Origin: Pseudomonas sp. FeN3W
Lineage (GTDB): Bacteria > Pseudomonadota > Gammaproteobacteria > Pseudomonadales > Pseudomonadaceae
Reading direction: 5' to 3'
NCBI GenBank assembly: GCA_030263805.2
Contig: CP136010.1
Location: 4,541,001 to 4,605,000 of the forward strand
DNA: 64,000 bases
The notes below the pieces were generated by a model, which saw only the letters and a program-made list of their open reading frames with translations, was not told where the DNA came from and did no database searches. A program made the position numbers and the translations under genes. Shown piece after piece: positions 42,963 to 52,225 of this stretch. Each line of letters begins with the position of its first letter. Within the stretch, counting starts at the first letter, position 1.

Positions 42963-44072
42963 ATGTCCCAGCTCTTCCAGCCGTTTACCTTGCGCCAGCT
43001 CAAGCTGCCCAACCGCATCGTCGTGTCGCCGATGTGCCAGTACTCGGCCAAGGCCGGGATGGCCAACGACTGGCATCTGGTGCATCTAGGCAGTCGCGCC
43101 GTCGGTGGCGCCGGGCTGGTGATCGTCGAGGCGACGGCGGTCAGCCCTGAGGGACGAATCTCGCCGGACGACCTGGGTATCTGGTCCGACGAGCATGTCG
43201 AGCCATTGCGGCGGATCACCCGCTTCATCGAGACGCAGGGCGCATTCGCCGGCGTGCAGCTGGCCCATGCCGGGCGCAAGGCGAGCACCTGGCGGCCCTG
43301 GCTCGGCAAGCATGGCAGCGTGCCGATCGCCGCTGGCGGCTGGACCCCGGTTGGCCCTTCGACCATTGCCTTCTCGCCTGAACATGCCGTGCCGACGGCG
43401 CTGGATGACGCCGGTATCGCGGGCATCGTGCAGGCCTTCGTCGAGGCGGCCGAGCGCTCATTGGCAGCCGGCTTCAAGGTCGCCGAGGTGCATGCGGCCC
43501 ATGGCTACCTGCTGCATCAGTTCCTTTCGCCGCTGTCCAATCAGCGCCAGGACCGTTACGGCGGCTCGTTCGACAACCGTATCCGCCTGTTGCTGGAGGT
43601 TACGGCGGCTGTTCGCCAGGTCTGGCCCGAGGAGTTGCCGCTGTTCGTCCGTCTCTCGGCGACCGACTGGGTCGATGACGGCTGGAATGCAGACGAAACC
43701 GTCGAGCTCGCACGGCGGCTCAGAGAGATTGGCGTCGACCTGATCGACGTGTCGTCGGGCGGCACCGCGGCCAACGCCGATATTCCAGTCGGGCCGGGCT
43801 ACCAGACCCAGTTCGCCGAACGCGTGCGCAAGGAGGCGGGCATCGCCACCGGCACGGTCGGCATGATCACCGAAGCGGTGCAGGCCGAACACATCCTGCG
43901 CACCGGCCAGGCCGACCTGATCCTGCTCGCCCGCGAACTGCTGCGTGATCCGTACTGGCCGCTGCATGCCGCCGAATACCTGCGCGACAACTCCGTAGCC
44001 TGGCCGGCGCAGTACGTGCGTGCCGCCCATCGCGAAACGCCGATCCGTCAGGTGCCCGAGTCGTTCGACTGA
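42963..44072 (+). CDS. Old yellow enzyme family NADH:flavin oxidoreductase, XenA/YqjM-like
   Basis: The 369-residue TIM-barrel FMN enzyme has the XenA/YqjM marks: Cys25 in SPMCQYSA, QLAHAGRKAS, and the paired His of EVHAAHGYLLHQFLSP. It reduces activated C=C bonds and xenobiotics such as enones or nitrate esters with NAD(P)H. It starts with the usual MSQLFQPF. It corresponds by position to PAO1 PA3723, near recJ (PA3725). It follows the molybdopterin enzyme by 95 bp on the same strand. Confidence 0.94.
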   Translation: MSQLFQPFTLRQLKLPNRIVVSPMCQYSAKAGMANDWHLVHLGSRAVGGAGLVIVEATAVSPEGRISPDDLGIWSDEHVEPLRRITRFIETQGAFAGVQLAHAGRKASTWRPWLGKHGSVPIAAGGWTPVGPSTIAFSPEHAVPTALDDAGIAGIVQAFVEAAERSLAAGFKVAEVHAAHGYLLHQFLSPLSNQRQDRYGGSFDNRIRLLLEVTAAVRQVWPEELPLFVRLSATDWVDDGWNADETVELARRLREIGVDLIDVSSGGTAANADIPVGPGYQTQFAERVRKEAGIATGTVGMITEAVQAEHILRTGQADLILLARELLRDPYWPLHAAEYLRDNSVAWPAQYVRAAHRETPIRQVPESFD

Positions 44073-44114
44073 GCATGGCTGTTCAATCCTGATTCAATCC
44101 GTTTGGGGACTTCG

Positions 44115-44831
44115 ATGAAAACCAGTGGCCTTCTCGATCAACTGCTCAGGTCCGGGCAGGACCTGCTGCAGAAGCAGCAATCCAGTGCAGGTGGCAAACC
44201 TGGCAAGGGTGGTTTGAGCGATCTGCTTTCCGGCGTTGGCGCCGGTTCGCTCGGCAATGCCCTGTCGGGCACCGGTGGTGGCGCGCTGGCAGCCGGTGCC
44301 ATGGGCCTGCTGCTGGGCAACCGCAAGGTACGCAAGATGGGCGGCAAGGCGGTGACCTACGGCGGTCTGGCGGCACTCGGGGTGCTCGCCTACAAGGCCT
44401 ACAGCAACTGGCAGGCACAGCAGGGCGGGACGCAGCAGCAGACGCCACAGACCATCGATCGCCTGCCGCCGGCAGAGGTCGAGGTCCACAGCCAGGGCAT
44501 TCTCAAGGCACTGGTGGCAGCGGCCAAGGCCGACGGCCATGTCGATGCCCGAGAGCGTCAGCTGATCGAGGCGGAACTGGGCAAGCTCGCCGATGCGGAT
44601 CTGCAGCACTGGCTGGAGGCCGAACTGAACAAGCCGCTGGACCCGGCCGACGTGGCCAGTGCCGCCAGCACCCCGGAGATGGCTGCGGAAATGTACCTGG
44701 CCAGCGTGTTGATGGTCGACGAGGAGCATTTCATGGAGCGTGCCTACCTCGACGAACTGGCTCGCTGCCTGCGGCTCGATCCCCAACTCAAAGGCGAGCT
44801 GGAAAGCCAGGTACGTGGTGTCAGTGCCTGA
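44115..44831 (+). CDS. DUF533/TerB family protein (YebE-like)
   Basis: The 238-residue protein has a Gly/Ser/Gln-rich N-terminal half with one hydrophobic stretch (GGALAAGAMGLLLGN, TYGGLAALGVLAYKAY, about 55-95) and a helical TerB-like C-terminal domain (LVAAAKADGHVDARERQLIEAEL, EEHFMERAYLDELARCLRL). This is the DUF533/YebE pattern. Function unknown; the family contains acidic TerB-fold domains of metal or stress responses. It follows the OYE gene by 42 bp. Confidence 0.85.
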   Translation: MKTSGLLDQLLRSGQDLLQKQQSSAGGKPGKGGLSDLLSGVGAGSLGNALSGTGGGALAAGAMGLLLGNRKVRKMGGKAVTYGGLAALGVLAYKAYSNWQAQQGGTQQQTPQTIDRLPPAEVEVHSQGILKALVAAAKADGHVDARERQLIEAELGKLADADLQHWLEAELNKPLDPADVASAASTPEMAAEMYLASVLMVDEEHFMERAYLDELARCLRLDPQLKGELESQVRGVSA

Positions 44832-44955
44832 CCAGCCATCATGAGGGCAAATCCGTTTCCTGACAGTCCACCGGCACGCCCAGCGGGCTGTCAGCACGGG
44901 TTGGCTGAGTTATAATCGCCGGCTTTTGCACCGTCCGATTGAGAGCTGCCTACCT

Positions 44956-46051
44956 ATGGAAATCAACCCGATCCTCAACAGCATCAAGGACCTGTCCGAG
45001 CGCACCCTGTCAATTCGGGGGTATCTTTGACTACGATCAGAAGCATGATCGTCTCGTCGAAGTAAACCGAGAGCTCGAAGACCCGAACGTCTGGAACAAG
45101 CCCGAATACGCCCAGAGCCTGGGCCGTGAACGCGCCACGCTGGCGCAGATCGTCGAAACCATCGACGACCTGACCGGTAGCCTGGCCGATTCGCGCGACC
45201 TGCTGGAAATGGCCGCCGAAGAAAACGACGAAGGCGCCGTGGACGATATCGTGGCCGAAGTCGAGCGCCTGCGCGAAATTCTCGAGAAGCTCGAGTTCCG
45301 CCGCATGTTCAGCCACGAGATGGACCCCAACAGCTGCTACCTCGATATCCAGGCTGGCTCCGGCGGTACCGAGGCCCAGGACTGGGCCAACATCCTGCTG
45401 CGCATGTACCTGCGCTGGGCCGACAAGCGCGGCTTCAGCGCCGAGATCGTCGAGCTGTCCGAGGGCGAGGTCGCCGGCATCAAGGGCGCTACCGTACACA
45501 TCAAGGGCGAATATGCCTTCGGCTGGCTGCGTACCGAGATCGGCGTGCACCGCCTGGTGCGCAAGAGCCCGTTCGACTCCGGCGCCCGTCGCCACACCTC
45601 GTTCTCGGCGGTATTCGTATCGCCCGAGATCGACGACAAGGTGGAGATCGAGATCAACCCGGCCGACCTGCGCATCGACACCTACCGCTCCTCTGGTGCC
45701 GGTGGTCAGCACGTCAACACCACCGATTCGGCAGTGCGTATCACCCACGTGCCGACCAATACCGTGGTGGCCTGCCAGAACGAACGTTCCCAGCACGCCA
45801 ACAAGGACACCGCCATGAAGATGCTGCGGGCCAAGTTGTACGAGCTGGAAATGCAGAAGCGCAACGCCGCCTCTCAGGCGCTGGAAGACAGCAAGTCGGA
45901 CATCGGCTGGGGCCACCAGATCCGTTCCTACGTGCTCGACGACTCGCGCATCAAGGATCTGCGTACCGGCGTGGAACGCAGCGATTGCCAGAAGGTGCTC
46001 GACGGCGACCTCGACGGGTACCTCGAAGCCAGCCTCAAACAGGGGCTCTGA
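44956..46051 (+). CDS. prfB: Peptide chain release factor 2, with programmed +1 frameshift
   Basis: RF2 ends translation at UAA and UGA. The first 24 codons (44956-45027) run into an in-frame TGA at 45028-45030; a +1 shift resumes at GAC 45029 and continues to 46051, giving 364 residues. The slippery site has the canonical form CGG GGG TAT CTT TGA C, with the SD-like GGGGG just upstream. Other marks are GGQ (SSGAGGQHVNTTDSAV) and the anticodon-like SPF motif (RKSPFDSGARRH). Because RF2 itself reads UGA, low RF2 raises frameshifting. lysS follows 63 bases downstream, the classical prfB-lysS operon. Confidence 0.97.
45016..45031 (+). other. Programmed +1 frameshift site of prfB
   Basis: CGG-GGG-TAT-CTT-TGA-C at 45016-45031. 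CTT is the slippery codon, TGA the poor-context stop (followed by C) and GGGGG the internal SD-like element. Confidence 0.95.
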
Positions 46052-46114
46052 GCGCAGCCGCACGCCTCAAGCCGCAAGCACCCCATTGAAACGATTTGAC
46101 CGGGACGACCCGCA

Positions 46115-47617
46115 ATGAGCGAACAACCGCTGAACCAGCACGCCATCCAAGAGGAAGAAAACAAGCTGATCGCCCAGCGCAAGGAAAAGCTTGCTGCCGT
46201 GCGCGAGCAGGGCAATGCCTTCCCCAACGACTTCCGTCGCGACCGCTATGCAGGCGACCTGCAGAAACAGTACGCCGAGAAGACCAAGGAAGAGCTGGAA
46301 ACGGCGGCCATTCCGGTCAAGGTCGCCGGGCGCATCATGCTCAACCGCGGGCCGTTCATGGTGCTGCAGGACATGAGCGGGCGCATCCAGGTCTACGTCG
46401 ATCGCAAGACCCTGCCGGCCGAGCAGGTCGAGGCGGTCAAACACTTCGACCTGGGCGACATCATCGCTGCCGAGGGCACGCTGGCACGCTCGGGCAAGGG
46501 CGACCTGTACGTCTACATGAACAACGTGCGCCTGCTGACCAAGTCGCTGCGCCCGCTGCCGGATAAATTTCACGGCCTGACCGACACCGAGCAGCGCTAT
46601 CGTCAGCGCTACGTCGACCTGATGGTCAACGAGGAAGTGCGCGAGACGTTCCGCGTGCGCTCGAAGGTCATCGCCCACATCCGCAAGTTCCTCGCCGAGC
46701 GTGACTTCCTCGAAGTCGAAACGCCGATGCTGCAGACCATCCCTGGCGGCGCCGCGGCCAAGCCGTTCGAGACCCACCACAACGCGCTGGACATGCCGAT
46801 GTTCCTGCGTATCGCACCGGAGCTCTACCTCAAGCGTCTGGTGGTCGGTGGCTTCGAGCGCGTGTTCGAGATCAACCGCAACTTCCGTAACGAAGGGGTC
46901 TCGACCCGGCATAACCCCGAGTTCACCATGCTCGAGTTCTACCAGGCCTATGCCGACTACGAAGACAACATGGACCTGACCGAGGAGCTGTTCCGCGAGT
47001 TGGCCCAGGCCGTGCTCGGCAGCACCGACGTGCCCTACGGCGACAAGGTGTTCCACTTCGGCGAGCCGTTCGCGCGGCTGTCGGTGTTCGACTCGATCCT
47101 CAAGTTCAATCCGGAGATCTTGGCCGCCGATCTCAACGATCTGGAAAAGGCCCGCGCCATCGCCAAGAAGGCCGGTGCCAAGCTGCTCGGCCACGAAGGC
47201 CTGGGCAAGCTGCAGGTGATGATTTTCGAGGAGCTGGTCGAGCACAAGCTGGAGCAGCCGACCTTCATCACCGAGTACCCGTTCGAGGTCTCGCCGCTGG
47301 CCCGGCGCAACGATCGCAACCCCAACGTCACCGATCGCTTCGAGCTGTTCATCGGCGGCCGCGAGATCGCCAACGCCTATTCCGAGCTCAATGACGCCGA
47401 AGATCAGGCCGAGCGCTTCCACGCCCAGGTGGCCGACAAGGACGCCGGCGACGACGAGGCCATGCACTTCGATGCCGACTTCGTCCGTGCGCTGGAATAC
47501 GGCATGCCGCCGACCGCCGGCGAGGGTATCGGCATCGATCGTCTGGTGATGCTGCTGACCAACTCGCCGTCGATCCGCGACGTGATCCTCTTCCCGCACA
47601 TGCGTCCGGAACTCTGA
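46115..47617 (+). CDS. lysS: Lysyl-tRNA synthetase, class II
   Basis: The 500-residue enzyme charges tRNA-Lys. An N-terminal anticodon-binding OB fold (about 65-150, VAGRIMLNRGPFMVLQDMSG) precedes the class II catalytic core with motif 2 FRNEGVSTRHNPEF and motif 3 GEGIGIDRLVMLL. The length is normal. It follows prfB, as in E. coli. A short CAAGCCGCAAGC repeat remnant lies in the gap. Confidence 0.97.
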   Translation: MSEQPLNQHAIQEEENKLIAQRKEKLAAVREQGNAFPNDFRRDRYAGDLQKQYAEKTKEELETAAIPVKVAGRIMLNRGPFMVLQDMSGRIQVYVDRKTLPAEQVEAVKHFDLGDIIAAEGTLARSGKGDLYVYMNNVRLLTKSLRPLPDKFHGLTDTEQRYRQRYVDLMVNEEVRETFRVRSKVIAHIRKFLAERDFLEVETPMLQTIPGGAAAKPFETHHNALDMPMFLRIAPELYLKRLVVGGFERVFEINRNFRNEGVSTRHNPEFTMLEFYQAYADYEDNMDLTEELFRELAQAVLGSTDVPYGDKVFHFGEPFARLSVFDSILKFNPEILAADLNDLEKARAIAKKAGAKLLGHEGLGKLQVMIFEELVEHKLEQPTFITEYPFEVSPLARRNDRNPNVTDRFELFIGGREIANAYSELNDAEDQAERFHAQVADKDAGDDEAMHFDADFVRALEYGMPPTAGEGIGIDRLVMLLTNSPSIRDVILFPHMRPEL

Positions 47618-47707
47618 TCCACTGAGCGTCGATTGACCCGCAGTGTGCCGACCTCGGTCGCTGCGGGTATAACCTCAAGGGTACGGGGCATCCGTGAAGA
47701 GGGACTG

Positions 47708-49003
47708 ATGAACAGCCGTAACAACCTGGACGAGTATCAGACCATCGTGCGCGGGCTGTCCGACCGCATCGTCGAGGCGCAGACGCCGGTGCGCGTGCTG
47801 GACGCGGTGAAGTGGGACGACGCGACCCGCCAGGCGTTCTTCGCCGCCAAGGGCCGTGAGCTGCCGCAGATCGATCGCGGCTACTACGAAGGCCGCCCGC
47901 TGGCCTTCGATTCCAGCGCGAAGAAGCAGGAATTCCAGGACATCGAGCGCGACATCACCCGTCAGCTAGGGCAGTTCAACCCGGTCGGGCAGATCATGCG
48001 GCGCATGTGCAAGGAATACCGCATGGTCATCCGTATGCTCGAGGCGCGTGGTACGCCGGACTTCGGCATGATCTCCCAGGAACTCTACGGCGCGGCATCC
48101 GATGCCTTCCACGCCGGCGACCCGACCCTGGCCGATCTCGGCCTGATGCTCTCCGACTACCTGAACAACATCGCCGATCGTGGCGACCTGCGCGACGAGC
48201 CGAAGAATCTCACTGCGCCGCAGGCGGTCGAGCTGCTGCAGAAGCGCCTGGATGTGGTATTCGGCGAAGGCGAGGGTGTGATCCGCGTCTTCGAGTCCGA
48301 CGGCATCCTCGCCGACGCGGCGGCCGGCGCCGACTACATCAAGATCCGCAGCGACGCGCTGTTCAATGAACGCGACGTACGCGCCCTGGAGGTCCACGAG
48401 GGCCTGGTGCACGTCGGCACCACGCTCAACGGGCAGAACCAGCCGATCTGCACCTTCCTCGCCAAGGGCCCGCCGTCGTCCACGGTGACCCAGGAAGGCC
48501 TGGCGATCCTCATGGAGGTGATCGCCTTCGCCTCCTATCCGACGCGCCTGCGCAAGCTGACCAACCGTACCCGCGCCATCCACATGGCCGAGGAGGGCGC
48601 CGACTTCCTCGACGTCTTCGGCTTCTTCCGCGAGCAGGGCTACGCCGACGAGGATTGCTACAGCAATGCCAGCCGGGTATTCCGTGGCTCGACGCCCGAT
48701 GGCCTGCCCTTCACCAAGGACCTGTCCTACCTGAAGGGCTTCATCATGATCTACAACTACATCCAGCTCGCCGTGCGCAAGGGGCGGCTCGAGCAGATCC
48801 CGCTGCTGTTCTGCGGCAAGACCACCCTGGAGGACATGCGCACCCTGCGCCAGCTGGTGGACGAGGGCATGGTGGTGCCGCCCCGGTACCTGCCGCAGCA
48901 GTTCCAGGACCTCAACGCGCTGTCGGCCTGGATGTGCTTCTCCAACTTCTTGAATCACCTGAGCCTGGATCGCATCGAAGCCGACTACGCCAACATCCTC
49001 TGA
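47708..49003 (+). CDS. QEGLA-motif protein (TIGR02421/DUF1704), MATCAP-like putative metallopeptidase
   Basis: The 431-residue protein has HExxxH at 230-235 (VHEGLVH) and the family's TQEGLA at 261-266. TIGR02421 was named for a link to flavohemoglobin expression. The family is related to eukaryotic MATCAP tubulin carboxypeptidases, where HExxxH binds zinc, so a peptidase is plausible; Glu263 of QEGLA could be the third ligand. Substrate unknown. Both motifs are intact here. The ATG at 47708 leads MNSRNNLDEYQTIVRGLS. It starts a row of conserved unknown genes: a BI-1-like membrane protein follows 51 bases downstream. Confidence 0.85.
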   Translation: MNSRNNLDEYQTIVRGLSDRIVEAQTPVRVLDAVKWDDATRQAFFAAKGRELPQIDRGYYEGRPLAFDSSAKKQEFQDIERDITRQLGQFNPVGQIMRRMCKEYRMVIRMLEARGTPDFGMISQELYGAASDAFHAGDPTLADLGLMLSDYLNNIADRGDLRDEPKNLTAPQAVELLQKRLDVVFGEGEGVIRVFESDGILADAAAGADYIKIRSDALFNERDVRALEVHEGLVHVGTTLNGQNQPICTFLAKGPPSSTVTQEGLAILMEVIAFASYPTRLRKLTNRTRAIHMAEEGADFLDVFGFFREQGYADEDCYSNASRVFRGSTPDGLPFTKDLSYLKGFIMIYNYIQLAVRKGRLEQIPLLFCGKTTLEDMRTLRQLVDEGMVVPPRYLPQQFQDLNALSAWMCFSNFLNHLSLDRIEADYANIL

Positions 49004-49053
49004 GTCGATTCGGCGCAAACCACGAACACCAACACGCAAGGAAGCGTAACGAC

Positions 49054-49713
49054 ATGGAAAACTCCGTCTTTGCCCGCCAGTCCAGCCCACTGGACCGTAC
49101 CCTCTCGGCTGGCGCCTACAACCTCGTCATCGGCCTGACCCTCTGCTGGGGCTTCTGGGTCAACTGGTGGATGGTCGGCAACATTCCGGTCGAGTCCATT
49201 CGCAGCATCCATCCCTGGCTGTTCTTCGGCGGGTACTTCGCCAGCTGCCTGACCGGCGCCTGGCTGTTTCACAGTTCGAACAAGCCCTGGGTCAGTTTCC
49301 TCGGTTACAACCTGGTGGTGGTGCCGTTCGGGCTGATCGTCAACCTGGTGGTCAGCCGCTACGACAGCGCGCTGGTGCACGAGGCGATCCGCATCACCGC
49401 GCTGGTGACCCTCGGCATGATGGCGCTCGGCACGCTGTTTCCGCGCTTCTTCGCCAGCATCGCCAGCGCATTGACGGTGGCGCTGCTGCTGGTGATCGTC
49501 GTCGAACTGGTCGAGCTGTTCATCCTCGGCATCCACCACGGCGTGATCGACTGGATCGTGGTGCTGATCTTCTGCGGTTATGTCGGTGTCGACTGGGGGC
49601 GGGCGAACCAGATCCCCAAGACCCTGGACAACGCCATCGATAGCGCCGCCGCGCTCTATATGGACATCATCAACCTGTTCCTGCGTATCCTGCGCATTCT
49701 CGGGCGCAAATAG
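49054..49713 (+). CDS. Bax inhibitor-1/YccA-like membrane protein
   Basis: The 219-residue protein has seven hydrophobic segments (about 18-38, 50-65, 78-98, 108-128, 133-150, 155-175, 178-190) and ends WGRANQIPKTLDNAIDSAAALYMDIINLFLRILRILG, close to the BI-1/YccA C terminus, where an Asp pair forms the Ca2+/proton sensor. BI-1 homologues are Ca2+ leak channels or FtsH-protease modulators. The start ATG at 49054 follows AGGAAG. It follows the QEGLA gene on the same strand. Confidence 0.83.
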   Translation: MENSVFARQSSPLDRTLSAGAYNLVIGLTLCWGFWVNWWMVGNIPVESIRSIHPWLFFGGYFASCLTGAWLFHSSNKPWVSFLGYNLVVVPFGLIVNLVVSRYDSALVHEAIRITALVTLGMMALGTLFPRFFASIASALTVALLLVIVVELVELFILGIHHGVIDWIVVLIFCGYVGVDWGRANQIPKTLDNAIDSAAALYMDIINLFLRILRILGRK

Positions 49714-49775
49714 GTAACGGCGGGACGCTGCCGGATCCTTGCTGCGCCGCAACCCGATCGCCTCAGGAGCTCGCC

Positions 49776-50522
49776 GTGTCCAGCCACGAACTCGAATACG
49801 AAATCCTCGGTCAATCCGCGCAAAGCGTGGAGATCATCCTCGATCCAGACGAGACGGTGATCGCCGAAGCCGGTGCAATGAACTATATGACCAACGGCGT
49901 GCGGTTCGAGGCGCGCATGGGCGACGGTTCGGCGAGCGGCGTGCTCGGCAAGCTGTGGGGCGTGGGCAAGCGGATGATCACCGGTGAGTCGCTGTTCCTC
50001 ACTCACTTCACCAATGAAGGCAAGGGCAAGGCATGTGTGGCCTTCGCCGCGCCTTACCCGGGCACAGTGGTGCCGATTGATCTTGCTGCTGCGGGCGGCA
50101 AGCTGTTCTGTCAGAAGGATGCCTTTCTCTGTGCGGCTTATGGCACGCGCATCGGCATCAGCTTCAGCAAGCGCATCGGCGCAGGTTTCTTCGGTGGCGA
50201 GGGGTTCATCCTCCAGCGTCTGGAGGGCAATGGGCTGGCTTTCGTGCATGCCGGCGGCACGGTGATCCGCAAGGAGCTGAACAACGAAACCCTGCGCCTG
50301 GATACCGGTTGCCTGGTGGCCTTCACCCAGGGCATCGACTACGACATCCAGCTCGCTGGTGGCCTGCGGAGCATGCTGTTCGGCGGTGAAGGGTTGCTGC
50401 TCACCACCCTCAAGGGCACCGGCAGTGTCTGGATCCAGAGCCTGCCATTCTCGCGCCTGGCCGAGCGGGTCTACGAGGCGACATCACAGGCCCGTGGCGA
50501 AACCCGCGCCGGTGGTAAATGA
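49776..50522 (+). CDS. TIGR00266/AIM24 family protein
   Basis: The 248-residue protein is a single AIM24-type beta-rich domain: EYEILGQSAQSVEIILDPDETVIAEAGAMNYMTNGVRFE, GESLFLTHF, GEGFILQRLEGNGLAFVHAGG, TGCLVAFTQGIDYDI and FGGEGLLLTTLKGTGSVWIQSLPFSRLAE. The family is cytosolic in bacteria and mitochondrial in yeast; function unknown. The start is GTG at 49776, preceded by CAGGAG. It follows the BI-1-like gene by 62 bp, on the same strand. Confidence 0.9.
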   Translation: MSSHELEYEILGQSAQSVEIILDPDETVIAEAGAMNYMTNGVRFEARMGDGSASGVLGKLWGVGKRMITGESLFLTHFTNEGKGKACVAFAAPYPGTVVPIDLAAAGGKLFCQKDAFLCAAYGTRIGISFSKRIGAGFFGGEGFILQRLEGNGLAFVHAGGTVIRKELNNETLRLDTGCLVAFTQGIDYDIQLAGGLRSMLFGGEGLLLTTLKGTGSVWIQSLPFSRLAERVYEATSQARGETRAGGK

Positions 50523-50580
50523 GCCGCCGAAGACCCTCGAATTTGTCACAATGCGCCTCTTTGCCTCGATGAGACCGTCC

Positions 50581-50907
50581 ATGCCCGAACGCAATCCCAT
50601 TCCCCTGATCCTGACCGCCATCGGCAGCGTGCTAGGCACGGTCGCGGTGCTGTCCTATTACGGCTACGTGCATATCGCCAAGCCGGAGGATGCGTTGCTG
50701 CTGGCTGACTACACCATGCTCAAGACCGTTCCCGGCGAGGATTACCGGGTATCGCTGAAGCCGGCGTCGCAGGTGGCTCAGTGCATCGATGGTGTGCTGG
50801 TGCTGTTCGATACCGAACAAAAGGGCCTGACCGGCGTGCTGGTCGACAACAAGAAGCGCGCCGTGCGCTGCATGGAAGAGCAAGTCCCGGCTGGCCTTCT
50901 GCGTTGA
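50581..50907 (+). CDS. Small hypothetical membrane-anchored protein
   Basis: The 108-residue product has one hydrophobic segment (about 7-26, LILTAIGSVLGTVAVLSYYGY) and a soluble rest rich in charged residues, with two cysteines (SQVAQCIDGVLVLF and RAVRCMEEQ). No known domain is recognised. ATGs at 50551, 50569 and 50581 are in frame; the last gives MPERNPIPLILTAIG, with the hydrophobic segment near the start. It follows the AIM24-like gene by 58 bp and ends at a clear terminator. Confidence 0.6.
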   Translation: MPERNPIPLILTAIGSVLGTVAVLSYYGYVHIAKPEDALLLADYTMLKTVPGEDYRVSLKPASQVAQCIDGVLVLFDTEQKGLTGVLVDNKKRAVRCMEEQVPAGLLR

Positions 50908-50937
50908 CGCCTACAGGTGTGCGGCACGCTGAAACAG

Positions 50938-50972
50938 AAACGCTCCCGACGCACTGATGCGTCGGGAGCGTT
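50938..50972. terminator. Strong hairpin between the small hypothetical gene and lptF (convergent)
   Basis: Arms AACGCTCCCGACGCA and TGCGTCGGGAGCGTT pair over 15 bp with a CTGA loop. T-rich CGTTT follows on the right and A-rich on the left, fitting a bidirectional terminator. Confidence 0.8.
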
Positions 50973-50999
50973 CGTTTAGCGCCTGAGGCGTTGGTTGTA

Positions 51000-51782
51000 T
51001 CAGCGCATCGACGAGCGCGGTGCCACCGGCTTGTTATCGTCGGAGATGGTCACTTCCACCCGGCGATTCATGGCGCGGCCGGCCGAGTCGCTGTTGCTCG
51101 CGACCGGATATTCCTTGCCGTAGCCCTGCGACACGATGCGCTGCGAGTCCACGCCCATCTTCACCAGGGCCATACGTACAGCGTCGGCACGACGCTCGGA
51201 AAGACGCTGGTTGTATTCAGCAGAACCGGTGCTGTCGGTGTAGCCTTCGACGATCACCTTGCGCTCGGGATTGTCGTTTAGGAACTCGGCGAGCTTCTGC
51301 ACGCTGCGCATGCCGCCTGGCTTCAGCTCGGCGCGGTCGTAATCGAACAGCACGTCGCCGAAGGTCACCAGGGTGCCACGCTCGGTCTGCTTGGCCTGCA
51401 TGTCTTCCTGCAACTTGCGAATCTGCGCGTCCCGGGCTTCCAGGCGGGCTTCGGCGCGCTGCGCGGAGGCCTTGCCTAGCTCCTCTTCGGCCGCGCGCAG
51501 GGCGATGGTCTGCTCGGCCAGTTCGATGCGGCGCTTGGTCAGGTAGGCCAACTGATCCACCGTCTCTTCGTCGGCATCATTCAGATACGCCTTGTTGGCC
51601 TTGTCCAGCATGTTGCTGGCGTCCTGGGTCTCCAGGGCTGCGACCTTGCTGGAACGGGCGTCGCTTTGCAGTGCGGAGAAGCTGCTGCGTGCCTCTTCGA
51701 GGTTCTGATTGGGCTGGTTGGCGCAGGCCACCAAGCCAATGCTCAGTGCCAGAAGAGTCGGTAGGGTTACGAGCTTGTGCAT
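51000..51782 (-). CDS. lptF: OmpA-family lipoprotein, LptF-like
   Basis: The 260-residue protein has a lipobox (LVAC, Cys20), a helical, coiled-coil-like middle (about 25-135) and a C-terminal OmpA/peptidoglycan-binding domain (about 145-255) with FDYDRAELKPGG, VEGYTDSTGSAEYNQRLSERRADAV and GRAMNRRVEVTI. It should tether the outer membrane to peptidoglycan. It matches PAO1 PA3692 (LptF), by position just downstream of a DUF4398 gene (PA3691), as here. PAO1 lptF is under AlgU; no promoter was assigned here. Confidence 0.92.
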   Translation of the reverse strand: MHKLVTLPTLLALSIGLVACANQPNQNLEEARSSFSALQSDARSSKVAALETQDASNMLDKANKAYLNDADEETVDQLAYLTKRRIELAEQTIALRAAEEELGKASAQRAEARLEARDAQIRKLQEDMQAKQTERGTLVTFGDVLFDYDRAELKPGGMRSVQKLAEFLNDNPERKVIVEGYTDSTGSAEYNQRLSERRADAVRMALVKMGVDSQRIVSQGYGKEYPVASNSDSAGRAMNRRVEVTISDDNKPVAPRSSMR

Positions 51783-51832
51783 GACGAATTCATCCTTTGT
51801 GCAATAAACGGAATGTCGAACCTGAGGCGGGC

Positions 51833-52225
51833 TCAGCGAACGCTGCGCATGCCTTCTTCGCGCAGTTCACGGATTCCCTGCTGTGCGTCCTCCACGGCCT
51901 TCTGCGCCTTGGCCGCTTCGGCCTTGCGTTGGGCTACGCGGGCATCCCATTCGGCCTGTTCGGCCAGCTTGCGGGCTTGTTCGTAGTTTTCTTTCTGCAT
52001 GGCCAGTTCGGCCTCTTTCCATTTTTCCTGCGCGGCGCGCATTTCCACTGCGGCATACTCGGTGCCTCCCGCGCTGACGGCGCTGCGTACGGCCGATTCA
52101 GTCACGGCGAACTGTTCGGTCGGTGGATTACCGGCGCATGCGGTCAGCAGAAGGCCGCCAAGTGCAATGGCCGCCAGCTTGGGTAGCTGAAATCTCGAAG
52201 CGTGGGTTGCGACAGCTTTGTTCAT
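51833..52225 (-). CDS. DUF4398 domain lipoprotein
   Basis: The 130-residue protein has a lipobox (LLTAC, Cys30) and a helical, Ala/Glu/Lys-rich mature part, the DUF4398 pattern (EYAAVEMRAAQEKWKEAELAM). It precedes lptF by 50 bp on the same strand, as PA3691-PA3692 in PAO1. The two are probably partners in the outer membrane. Confidence 0.87.
   Translation of the reverse strand: MNKAVATHASRFQLPKLAAIALGGLLLTACAGNPPTEQFAVTESAVRSAVSAGGTEYAAVEMRAAQEKWKEAELAMQKENYEQARKLAEQAEWDARVAQRKAEAAKAQKAVEDAQQGIRELREEGMRSVR

Noticed and set aside
45028..45030. Premature stop or selenocysteine codon in prfB
   Set aside because: The context is the canonical RF2 +1 frameshift site; no SECIS-like structure is needed.
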